Source of the DNA: Peptococcaceae bacterium UBA3933
GTDB lineage: Bacteria > Bacillota > Peptococcia > Peptococcales > BICA1-8
DNA length: 14,386 bases
Assembly: GCA_002385805.1 (NCBI GenBank)
Contig: DGEF01000038.1
Span: forward strand, 37,402 to 51,787
Direction: 5' to 3'
Both the position numbers and the translations under genes were made by a program. Of this stretch, positions 1 through 6,259 are shown in pieces (the first letter of the stretch is position 1; each line of letters starts with the position of its first letter). The notes beneath the pieces were generated by a model. It did not search any database, was not told the DNA's origin, and worked only from the letters and a program-made list of their open reading frames with translations.

Positions 1-139
1 AGCAACCGAAGAAAAAATAGAAGAAACCGGAAAAGTACAAGTTAGGAAGGAAAAAATACCGGAAACTAAACCCAAAAGTGTTTTCGAGTGTTTAGAGAGG
101 ATGTACGGTATATATCAAAAACACAAGGGGAAAAAGTAG
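1..139 (+). CDS. 3' end of a truncated hypothetical gene
   Basis: The second reading frame is open from the left edge to a TAG at 137-139 and gives about 45 residues. They are very rich in Lys and Glu at first and end in a short helix-like stretch with a CLERMYGIY core and a KHKGKK tail. An intrinsic terminator follows within a few bases, which supports this as a real gene end. The family cannot be recognised from so short and charged a fragment. The start and most of the protein lie left of the window. Confidence 0.55.
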   Translation, partial: ATEEKIEETGKVQVRKEKIPETKPKSVFECLERMYGIYQKHKGKK

Positions 140-142
140 TCT

Positions 143-171
143 AAAAAACCTGCTAGGCAGGTTTTTTATTT
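143..171 (+). terminator. Rho-independent terminator of the left-edge gene
   Basis: CCTGC (149-153) pairs with GCAGG (157-161) around a three-base loop. The stem extends through an A6 run paired with the following T6 run, and the T tract continues to about 171. It begins a few bases after the stop at 139, as expected for the end of a transcription unit. Confidence 0.85.
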
Positions 172-347
172 TTCGAGAAAATCACATATAATCTTACTTT
201 ATTAGTTTTCATATTAAATTATCAAAAAGATAAATGTAAAAATTATTTTATTTGCCGGAAGGTTAACATATCTTCTTGATTTATGAATAGTAATAAAGTA
301 AGAAATTTTACCTTTAAACCCATCCGGTATATATAGGTGGTGAAAAA

Positions 348-2006
348 ATGGAAGGGAAAAAATTACAGGAAGTAACTCGCATACCACGTAGCCAGGGAAT
401 ATTAGGCCAAGAGGTTTTTTATATTAAGAACGGAAAATATCTCTGGTCTCTTCGGAGTACCAATACAAAATTATGGGGCAGGGTGTCTCAGGATTTAGGA
501 GAAACCTGGGGAGATTGGCTGGAGTTAGTGTCTAACTATGATGGGTATTTTTCCTTCACCGTCAGTGAGGAAAATAAACTGCATTTAACCTGTAAAGATA
601 CAACAGGGAATTTACGCTATGTTTTTTGGTCAGGCAGTGATGTTCTGCAGGATATTTTAGGGGAGGATTATTTGGATAATGAAAGGTTAACTTATCAGAC
701 AGTCCTAGTGGATAAAAAAGGCCAGGTTCACCTTATCTATTTTACGGAAGATCCCCTGGAAAACATGTGGCGGGCAAAGTACTGTCTAAAAAGTGAGGGG
801 GATTGGAGTTTACCGGAAGTTCTGGATCAAGGAATGGGTTCAGGGCAAAACCAAGTAGCCAGTGCTTTAGACCCGGCTGGAAAAATCTATTTGATTTATC
901 AGGTTAGGGAAAATAAGACTTTTCAGTTTGTATACCGGGAGAGAGATGAAGAAACCGGTGAATGGAGTAATAAAGTGACTATAACCGCCTCCAGTAGAAG
1001 CAATCTTTACCCCAGTATGGTTATTGATGAAAACGGGACCTTGCATTTAACCTGGCTCAGATCTGACGGTATGAATTATCGGGTCATGTATCGGCGGAAG
1101 AAAAGGGGAGGCTGGATGGTAGGAGGCTGGCAAAAGGACCAGATTATTTCAGGGCCTGGTGTTAATGCTTATACTCCCATTATCGGTATTCTGGATGACC
1201 AGGTAGTCTGTATCTGGCAGCAAACAGATGGAATATACCAGTCTGTTTCTTCTGACCAGGGTCAGACTTTTAGCGAACCGGTATTACAGGAAAAGTTTCA
1301 TTTACTGGCCTATAAAAACTTAATTCCCTTGGATTTTTATCAAAAATCCGGTATGAATTTAATGTCCAGCATTGATACAGGCAGTACTTCGGTGGCTTTA
1401 TTGGCGGCGGTTTTTTCTAGTGAAGATACAGAAACGGAAGAAGCTTACCTAAACCTACCGGAGCTAAAAGAAAAAAAGGAAATAATACTTCCTAATATTG
1501 AGTATCTAAGTATTGATTATGGGCAGAAGGGTTTAGAGAAACATTTGCAAAAAATCAACGGCAATTTTCAACGTCTTTTATTCGAAGCGGAGGATATTCG
1601 TTTAACCAATCTGCAGATGGGAGAAACCATTCGGGATAAAGAAGCGATTATTTTAGAGTTGGAGAATAATTTAGCTCAAAAAGATGAAACCATAGCTCAA
1701 TTAAAAGAAAGGGAAAAGATTCTTGAGAATATAATTGATAAATTACGTAATAGTATAACCAGGAATAACACGGATTTTCAGGGAAAACAAAAACTTCTGG
1801 AAAAGAAAATCCATGATTTAGAAAAAAATATTTCGGAGCTAAAGGAAAAATTGAGCAAATTGAAATCTACCAACCATCAGCTTAAAGAGCAATTGAAAGA
1901 AAAAGAAATGAGATTGAATGAAGAAGAAGAGAAGAATAAGCTACTGAGGGATGAATTGGAAGGAATGAGAAATATGTCTTTTTGGAAAAAATTAATTGGA
2001 AGATGA
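348..2006 (+). CDS. Asp-box (BNR/sialidase-like) beta-propeller protein with C-terminal coiled coil
   Basis: The product has 552 residues in two clear parts. Residues about 1-370 are beta-rich, with repeated 'hLhLxW/hhY' blades and at least two Asp boxes: SQDLGETW (47-54) and SSDQGQTF (301-308). This is the fold signature of sialidase-like beta-propellers. Residues about 395-540 form a long, heavily charged Glu/Lys/Leu coiled coil, and the protein ends in the basic amphipathic tail FWKKLIGR. No signal peptide or membrane helix is seen, so it is probably cytoplasmic or, by inference, deposited on the spore. No complete sialidase active site (FRIP plus Arg triad) can be identified, so an enzymatic role is not supported; a binding or scaffold role is more likely. 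The start has an AGGTGGTGA ribosome binding site at 335-343. The gene stands alone and ends at a terminator shared with the convergent neighbour. Confidence 0.85.
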   Translation: MEGKKLQEVTRIPRSQGILGQEVFYIKNGKYLWSLRSTNTKLWGRVSQDLGETWGDWLELVSNYDGYFSFTVSEENKLHLTCKDTTGNLRYVFWSGSDVLQDILGEDYLDNERLTYQTVLVDKKGQVHLIYFTEDPLENMWRAKYCLKSEGDWSLPEVLDQGMGSGQNQVASALDPAGKIYLIYQVRENKTFQFVYRERDEETGEWSNKVTITASSRSNLYPSMVIDENGTLHLTWLRSDGMNYRVMYRRKKRGGWMVGGWQKDQIISGPGVNAYTPIIGILDDQVVCIWQQTDGIYQSVSSDQGQTFSEPVLQEKFHLLAYKNLIPLDFYQKSGMNLMSSIDTGSTSVALLAAVFSSEDTETEEAYLNLPELKEKKEIILPNIEYLSIDYGQKGLEKHLQKINGNFQRLLFEAEDIRLTNLQMGETIRDKEAIILELENNLAQKDETIAQLKEREKILENIIDKLRNSITRNNTDFQGKQKLLEKKIHDLEKNISELKEKLSKLKSTNHQLKEQLKEKEMRLNEEEEKNKLLRDELEGMRNMSFWKKLIGR

Positions 2007-2012
2007 AAAAAT

Positions 2013-2063
2013 AAAAGGACACACCTTGCTGGTTTTAGTTAAACCGCAAGGAGTGTCCTTTTT
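2013..2063. terminator. Bidirectional terminator between convergent genes
   Basis: A long near-perfect hairpin: AAAGGACAC-ACCTTGC (2014-2029) pairs with GCAAGG-A-GTGTCCTTT (2046-2062), and GGTTT/AAACC pairs further in. It is flanked by an A run on the left and a T run on the right, so it can stop transcription from both strands. It lies exactly between the stops at 2006 (+) and 2066 (-). Confidence 0.9.
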
Positions 2064-2065
2064 AT

Positions 2066-2758
2066 TTAACCGTTACAGCCATTGCAACCTCCTCCGGAGG
2101 TATTGCCGTTAGAGGGACCGTTTTGTGGATAAGGTGGCCAGGTTGGATTATAGGTTGCCGGGCATTGTCCCATTAGCTGTTCGCACTCAGGCGGCATAGG
2201 CGGATAGCCGTAGCTGGGAATCATTAGTTGTACCTCAGCATCCAACTTAATCAAGATTAAAACACCTACACAACAGGTAACCTCTTGAACCCCATTATTA
2301 TCAGGGTCCCGGGCGGAAATGTAACAGAATAAACATTCAGGAAATACATGGCACTGGGGCGTTAAACCTTCTTCAGTTGCACGAGGCAGTCGGAAAGTTT
2401 TCGAAATATCCTCAACCGTCGCACATTTCTCTTCAAAACCGCCGCCATCTTTAGGTACGCTGGCACAAACCTCCAAACCAAAAGAAACGGTTATTAACTC
2501 TCCGGAGGTGGTACAGGTAACGTCAGTAGCGGTAGCGGAAACACATTCAACAGTATTAGCTTTGGTGGTTTCTTCAGAAGTAAAATCTTTAATGACAACT
2601 TCTTCAACTTGAGTATGCATACACTCTTGAAAGACTTTGCGTACCTTGATGATATCGATTTGTACCGGTGGTGGGCAAATTGGTTGACCTGTTTCAGGAT
2701 CTATCGGGAGCGGACCAGGTTGAACCGGTGGTTGTTCTTGTCTTTTTGGCTCAGCCAT
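2066..2758 (-). CDS. Cys/Pro-rich putative spore-coat or exosporium protein
   Basis: The 230-residue product has a Pro-rich N-terminus (residues about 8-32), a central beta-rich segment with an FQECMHTQVEEV core followed by alternating Thr/Val strands, and a Gly/Asn/Cys tail ending GGGCNGCNG. About 15 cysteines are spread along it, including a CC pair. No signal peptide or metal-binding family motif is recognised. Composition and tail resemble clostridial spore-surface proteins that are crosslinked through cysteine. A CATAGGATA element with an AC at the right distance upstream supports mother-cell (sigma-K) expression, but no named family can be assigned. The start is an ATG with AGGAGG on the minus strand (2769-2774). 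Monocistronic; spore role is inferred. Confidence 0.8.
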   Translation of the reverse strand: MAEPKRQEQPPVQPGPLPIDPETGQPICPPPVQIDIIKVRKVFQECMHTQVEEVVIKDFTSEETTKANTVECVSATATDVTCTTSGELITVSFGLEVCASVPKDGGGFEEKCATVEDISKTFRLPRATEEGLTPQCHVFPECLFCYISARDPDNNGVQEVTCCVGVLILIKLDAEVQLMIPSYGYPPMPPECEQLMGQCPATYNPTWPPYPQNGPSNGNTSGGGCNGCNG

Positions 2759-2808
2759 TTTTTTTTAACCTCCTTTTAATGAAAAATTTGTTCTCTAATT
2801 TTCACTAC

Positions 2809-2836
2809 TATCCTATGAAAGTAGGGTAAATAGTGT
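2809..2836 (-). promoter_or_regulatory. Putative sigma-K-type promoter of the Cys-rich gene
   Basis: Read on the minus strand there is AC (2835-2836), a 17-base spacer, and CATAGGATA (2809-2817). This matches the sporulation sigma-K pattern AC-N16/17-CATANNNTA. The predicted start near 2803 leaves a leader of about 45 bases containing the ribosome binding site. The pattern is short, so the support is the geometry plus the coat-like product. Confidence 0.4.
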
Positions 2837-2978
2837 GCTTTGATAAAAAAAAATTATAACACTGAACCTTGCAGTAATTTACCTTGAAAATAGCAAATAT
2901 TTTTTTAGTTAACGGATAAATTATATTTAAAAAGAAAAAGTATTATTTATGGTTCACTTTGGAAAGGATGTATCTTTT

Positions 2979-3434
2979 GTGGATAAAATGGTGCAGGGTT
3001 TTATTGTGGGACTGGCCGGCGGAATTATGCGAAACGTTTTTGATGTTCTTTTTTTTCACGGTTTGCAGGTTACAAAAATGCGCTATCTAGATCATATGGC
3101 AATGCTTTTATACCAACAACATCCGGAAAATTTACCAGAAATTTTATTTGCCTTAGGGATAGACCTTTGGAATACAGCTTTTTTAGGCATAGTATTTTTT
3201 TACCTACTTGAATTTTTAAAAGTAAAAAATTACCTATTTGCAGGATTTATTTATGGTAGTCTTCTCTGGATTATTTTTCATTTTTCAGGTTCCGTTTTGC
3301 ATATTCCCACCTTTACTTCCATGAAACTGGAAACACTTTTTATTCATTTAATCCTTGACTCATTTTACGGGGTGGTTCTAGGTTACATGTATTTAAGGAT
3401 CTTTAAAGCCACGGACAAGCAGTCTAACCAATAA
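2979..3434 (+). CDS. Four-helix integral membrane protein of unknown function
   Basis: From the ATG at 2949 the frame encodes 161 residues with four hydrophobic helices at about residues 15-37, 72-90, 95-113 and 128-152. There is a polar loop of about 30 residues with several Tyr/His/Gln between helices 1 and 2. The size and pattern recall small membrane proteins such as Bacillus YqhR, but the match is not certain. The ATG at 2949 has no ribosome binding site. A GAAAGGA at 2962-2968 sits about 10 bases before an in-frame GTG at 2979 that begins V-D-K-M-V-Q-G-F, so the GTG is the preferred start (151 residues). The last 14 bases, including the stop, form the first unit of the tandem repeat array, so the KQSNQ tail may not be ancestral. 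Confidence 0.75.
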   Translation: MDKMVQGFIVGLAGGIMRNVFDVLFFHGLQVTKMRYLDHMAMLLYQQHPENLPEILFALGIDLWNTAFLGIVFFYLLEFLKVKNYLFAGFIYGSLLWIIFHFSGSVLHIPTFTSMKLETLFIHLILDSFYGVVLGYMYLRIFKATDKQSNQ

Positions 3435-3623
3435 TGTTTACTATAAAGAATAGTCTGGCTAGCGAGATTAACCTCAAAGATGAAATCTGACAAACAAAAT
3501 TCCCTAAAGAATATCTGACCAATAAGATTAACCCTGGAGAGAATTTTTAACCTAAAAGAAAAATCTAACCAATAAGGTTGGCTGTAAAGCAAAAGTCTAA
3601 CTAATCAGTCTTACTTCAAAGAC
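3421..3623. repeat. Degenerate tandem repeat array, about 28-33-base period, bridging two convergent gene ends
   Basis: About six and a half imperfect direct repeats lie head to tail: 3421-3451, 3452-3483, 3484-3511, 3512-3543, a partial unit 3544-3561, 3562-3593 and 3594-3623. Most begin with A(A/G)TCT(A/G)AC and share the core ATCTAACCAATAAGATTAAC, then run on to a TAAAGAA-like end. The units diverge strongly from each other, and the period is not a constant multiple of three. The first unit contains the TAA stop of the membrane protein gene (3432-3434) and the last contains the stop of the hydrogenase gene (3611-3613). No clear Rho-independent terminator is seen between these convergent genes. 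Confidence 0.75.
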
Positions 3624-4918
3624 ACTTTCTTGGAATGTAAATCAGTGGCTTCTCCATACTGTTCTTGCCACTCTTTTGCTTTGGTATTATCCATGGCCTG
3701 GGCGTAAAGGGCTTCACGAGCATGTTTTTGTACTATTTTTTTTGCCAGTTCACTGTGGATAATTGTTCCTGGCCCCCCTACACAGCCATGGGGACAGCCC
3801 ATCCCTTCCATAAAATTAGCATCTAGGTTTCCTTCTTCATATTCTTTTAAAAGTCGATTACATTCTTTTAATCCATCTCCGTAAACAGCTTTAACCTCCA
3901 GGTGGGGAGATAATCTTTTAACGGCCCTGGTAATGGCTGCTGTAACTCCCCCAGTAAAGGCATATATTCTTCCATCATGAGAAGCATCCTTCATTTCTTC
4001 TTGACCTAAACTTCCGTCTAAAGGAATATCTCCTGCTTCTAAGAGGGCTTTTGTTTCTTTATAAGTTAATACACAATCAATAGCAGGCTGTAAGTCTGGT
4101 CTTTTTGCTTCTGCTTTTTTGGCAATACAGGGACCAATAAAAACCACACGGCAGTTCGGTTCCCGTTTTTTTAAGATTCGCCCCAAAGCGATCATAGGTG
4201 AGACGGAAGGAGTAACCAGGTGACTAACCCGGGGCCGTATTTTTTCTACCAGTTTAATAAAAGCCGGGCAACAACAGGAAGTAATCACAAAGTCTTGGCC
4301 TTTCTTAATGCGGTCCACAAAGATTTCAGCCTCATGGTGGGTTATAATATCAGCGGCCAGAGCAACTTCATATACATCGGTAAAACCTATTTCTTTTAAG
4401 GCACCCTTAAAGATTTCAGGAGTAACGTTTTCTCCAAACTGTCCAACAAAAGAAGGAGCCACAATAGCGTAAACTGGGTGTTCTTTACTTTGGAGAATCA
4501 TACTGGCCACTTGAGCAAACTCAGAACGGGTAATAATAGAACCGGAAATGCAATTTTCTACACATAGAGTACACTCTACACAAAGGTCTTCTCTAATCCG
4601 GTATTTACCTTCTTCATCTTTTTTAATAGCTCCGGTAGGACAGACTTCTGCACAAGGAGCATTCTCCGGACATTCACTGCAAGCATCTTCGATTAACCTT
4701 ACCAATAAAGCTTCTTCATCTTCTTCGGCAAGTAAATAGTCAAGTCTTTTTTTTATCCGTGTTTTCCAAAAATCATACTGAGAGTCATTTTTGTCTAAAC
4801 TATCGGTAAGTACCCATTCTACTATTTTTTCTCTATCTAAATCCTTTCCTTCGCGAATCTGGCGAGCTAAACTAATCAGTAAACGGTGGGCAAACTCTTG
4901 TGCTGGCAATTTAATCAC
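3611..4918 (-). CDS. Monomeric [FeFe] hydrogenase with TSCCCP H-cluster loop
   Basis: A stand-alone [FeFe] hydrogenase of 435 residues that should interconvert protons and H2 with ferredoxin-like electrons in the cytoplasm. Two [4Fe-4S] motifs come first: Cys80, 83, 89, 93 and Cys113, 116, 119, 123. The H-cluster domain follows, with L1 TSCCCP (213-218), L2 IGPCIAKKAE (Cys264) and L3 EGMGCPHGCVGG (Cys375, Cys379). L2 has Gly where the classical MPC motif has Met, pointing to a small group-B-like or divergent monomeric enzyme rather than the large group A type. The N-terminal 75 residues are helical and lack the extra clusters of CpI-type enzymes. No maturase gene is nearby. A stop codon directly precedes the GTG at 4916-4918. 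AGGTGA overlaps that GTG and is spaced for a TTG three codons in (4907-4909), so the true start may be the TTG. Confidence 0.93.
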   Translation of the reverse strand: MIKLPAQEFAHRLLISLARQIREGKDLDREKIVEWVLTDSLDKNDSQYDFWKTRIKKRLDYLLAEEDEEALLVRLIEDACSECPENAPCAEVCPTGAIKKDEEGKYRIREDLCVECTLCVENCISGSIITRSEFAQVASMILQSKEHPVYAIVAPSFVGQFGENVTPEIFKGALKEIGFTDVYEVALAADIITHHEAEIFVDRIKKGQDFVITSCCCPAFIKLVEKIRPRVSHLVTPSVSPMIALGRILKKREPNCRVVFIGPCIAKKAEAKRPDLQPAIDCVLTYKETKALLEAGDIPLDGSLGQEEMKDASHDGRIYAFTGGVTAAITRAVKRLSPHLEVKAVYGDGLKECNRLLKEYEEGNLDANFMEGMGCPHGCVGGPGTIIHSELAKKIVQKHAREALYAQAMDNTKAKEWQEQYGEATDLHSKKVSLK

Positions 4919-4984
4919 CTACGTCAAATTTTTACTGATATTTTCTACATTTCTTCACAGCTTTATTCTTTAAAGGGTAATCCA

Positions 4985-4993
4985 TGCTATAAT
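4985..4993 (+). promoter_or_regulatory. Extended -10 promoter for the YhcH gene
   Basis: TGCTATAAT (4985-4993) is an exact TGnTATAAT extended -10 element about 48 bases before the start codon. No good -35 box is present at the usual distance, which an extended -10 can tolerate. Confidence 0.5.
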
Positions 4994-5040
4994 TATCTTA
5001 GTTTAATACTCTGTTATTTACTTTTGAGGAGGAATAAAAA

Positions 5041-5505
5041 ATGATACTGGAAAATTTAAAAACCTGGGATCGGGTAAAACATCATTATGGTGAGTCACTA
5101 CAAAAAGCCGTTGCCTTTTTAAAAGAAAATGATTTTACTAAAATGGAACCTGGTAAATATGAAATAGATGGAGATAGGATATATGCTTCCCTTGTTGATA
5201 AAGAAACTTCCCCAAAAGAAAAAAGAGCTCCGGAATCTCATGAACGCTACATAGATATTCAATTTTTAGTGTCGGGTAGAGAGATAATCGGTTATGCCAA
5301 AAAAAGTAATGATTTAGTTATTAAAGAAGATATGCTGGCTGAAAAGGATTTAATAAAATACACCAATGATGTACCTAATGAAATTGATTTAAAATTATTA
5401 CCAGGGGATTTTGCTGTATTTTTTCCTGACGATGTTCATCGGCCTCAGTGTGAGTGGGATGGAGTATGCAAAGTACGCAAGGTTATCGTAAAAGTGGCTT
5501 TGTAA
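5041..5505 (+). CDS. YhcH/YjgK/YiaL (DUF386) family protein
   Basis: 154 residues, the normal length for this cupin-like family. Characterised relatives act on sugar anomers (E. coli NanQ/YhcH is an N-acetylneuraminate anomerase), while others are EbgC-like. The family signature is clear: E65-S-H67-E-R-Y70-I-D72-I-Q, then VSGREIIGYA, and later LLPGDFAVFFPDDVHRPQ with His133. The His and acidic residues are those expected to bind the metal. No sugar transport or catabolic genes adjoin it, so the substrate cannot be inferred. The start has GAGGAGG at 5026-5032 with an 8-base spacer, and an extended -10 lies upstream. It is probably monocistronic. Confidence 0.9.
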   Translation: MILENLKTWDRVKHHYGESLQKAVAFLKENDFTKMEPGKYEIDGDRIYASLVDKETSPKEKRAPESHERYIDIQFLVSGREIIGYAKKSNDLVIKEDMLAEKDLIKYTNDVPNEIDLKLLPGDFAVFFPDDVHRPQCEWDGVCKVRKVIVKVAL

Positions 5506-5544
5506 AGCTGGTATTTTTCAATTAAATGGAAAATGGTGTATCCA

Positions 5545-5573
5545 TTGACATCCTCACCCAGTTATGGTAACCT
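5545..5573 (+). promoter_or_regulatory. Possible sigma-A promoter for the Gre-like gene
   Basis: A perfect TTGACA (5545-5550) is followed by a 17-base spacer and a weak TAACCT (5568-5573). Only the -35 is convincing. If used, the transcript would run through the hairpin at 5584-5608 before reaching the gene at 5661. Confidence 0.3.
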
Positions 5574-5583
5574 ATTAGAAACC

Positions 5584-5621
5584 GGCACTTTGCAGCAAAC
5601 AAAGTGCCCAATATATTTTTT
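5584..5621 (+). terminator. Hairpin terminator (or leader attenuator) between the yhcH-like and gre-like genes
   Basis: GGCACTTTG (5584-5592) and CAAAGTGCC (5600-5608) form a perfect 9-bp stem with a 7-base loop. An imperfect T tract (5616-5621) lies a few bases downstream. It most simply ends the yhcH-like transcript; it could also act in the leader of the next gene. Confidence 0.65.
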
Positions 5622-5660
5622 GATAAAAATTACTTTTAATGTAAATTCAGGAGGATGGCA

Positions 5661-6110
5661 ATGGATGGAAAAATTTATTTATCAAATGAAGCCTACGAAA
5701 AACTGATTTCCCATCTGGTCAAATTCGAGGAGAATAAAGATGCGATTATTGATGAATATTTTCCTTATCATACTGATGAACGGCGTGAATTTTCGCAATT
5801 GATTATAAATTATTTACAAAAAATAGATAGTCTGGTTGAAAAAGTGGAAGTTTCAAAAGAATTAAACCAAGAGATTCCTCTGGTGATCATTGGCTGCCAA
5901 GTGACTATTCGGGACTTGGAGACAAAAGAGGAATTTCAATATACTATTGGTGGGCCATATGTTCAAAGTGATTCTTTTGATTATATTTCTTATTTATCTC
6001 CCGTGGGCAGGGAGTTATTGCTTAAAAGTGTGGGGGATGTTGTAACGGTAAATACTCCCGGTGGTCAATACAGTTATGAGATTTTGCAAATAAAATTGCC
6101 TGAAAACTAA
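5661..6110 (+). CDS. GreA/GreB-family transcription factor, divergent
   Basis: 149 residues, slightly shorter than GreA (about 158). The C-terminal half (about 72-146) is a clear GreA/GreB FKBP-like domain: IGCQVTIRDLETKEEFQYTIGGP, then ISYLSPVGRELLLKSVGDVV and NTPGGQYSYEIL. The N-terminal 70 residues are helical, fitting a coiled-coil hairpin meant to enter the RNA polymerase secondary channel. The usual tip sequence (GDLxENAEY, with the Asp and Glu that promote transcript cleavage) is not seen; FPYHTDERREF stands in that area. It may therefore be an accessory Gre-like regulator rather than housekeeping GreA. An upstream in-frame ATG at 5655 abuts the AGGAGG (5649-5654) with no spacer, so the ATG at 5661, with a 6-base spacer, is chosen. 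Confidence 0.85.
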   Translation: MDGKIYLSNEAYEKLISHLVKFEENKDAIIDEYFPYHTDERREFSQLIINYLQKIDSLVEKVEVSKELNQEIPLVIIGCQVTIRDLETKEEFQYTIGGPYVQSDSFDYISYLSPVGRELLLKSVGDVVTVNTPGGQYSYEILQIKLPEN

Positions 6111-6123
6111 AAGGTTTTTTAAA

Positions 6124-6158
6124 AAAGGTTGTCTGGTCTTTGCAGGCAGCCTTTTTTT
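6124..6158 (+). terminator. Rho-independent terminator of the Gre-like gene
   Basis: GGTTGTCTG (6127-6135) pairs with CAGGCAGCC (6143-6151), including two G-U pairs. The stem is extended by A/T pairs and followed by a T7 run. It starts about 15 bases after the stop at 6110 and insulates the cad operon. Confidence 0.88.
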
Positions 6159-6176
6159 ATTATAAGAAAATTTTTG

Positions 6177-6205
6177 TTTACAAATATGTTAAATCAAGTT
6201 ACAAT
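6177..6205 (+). promoter_or_regulatory. Sigma-A promoter of the cadA-cadC operon
   Basis: TTTACA (6177-6182), a 17-base spacer and TACAAT (6200-6205): five of six matches at both boxes. The predicted start near 6212 lies next to the operator palindrome, so repressor binding would block initiation. Confidence 0.75.
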
Positions 6206-6219
6206 ATAAACAAAAGAAC

Positions 6220-6239
6220 ATATGAACACATATTCATAT
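6220..6239 (+). promoter_or_regulatory. SmtB/CadC-type operator
   Basis: A perfect inverted repeat, ATATGAA (6220-6226) and TTCATAT (6233-6239), is separated by six bases. Its centre reads TGAACA-CA-TATTCA (6223-6236), the TGAACA-N2-TATTCA core known from SmtB/ArsR-family metal sensors. It lies just after the -10 box and before the cadA ribosome binding site. The cognate repressor is most likely CadC, encoded directly after cadA. Confidence 0.8.
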
Positions 6240-6259
6240 AATACTTTCGGAGGAGTTCT

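Noticed and set aside
3383..3592. A 69-residue minus-strand frame with an internally repeated YWLD-like peptide
   Set aside because: The peptide repeat only mirrors the DNA repeats, the frame overlaps the membrane-protein gene, and there is no ribosome binding site.
3421..3623. CRISPR array
   Set aside because: The repeated units lie directly end to end with no unique spacers, and they are too different from each other to be CRISPR repeats.
348..5505. A sialic-acid pathway linking the Asp-box protein with the YhcH (NanQ-like) protein
   Set aside because: Asp boxes are only a fold signature, the two genes are about 3 kb apart in different transcription units, and no sialate lyase, kinase or transporter is present.
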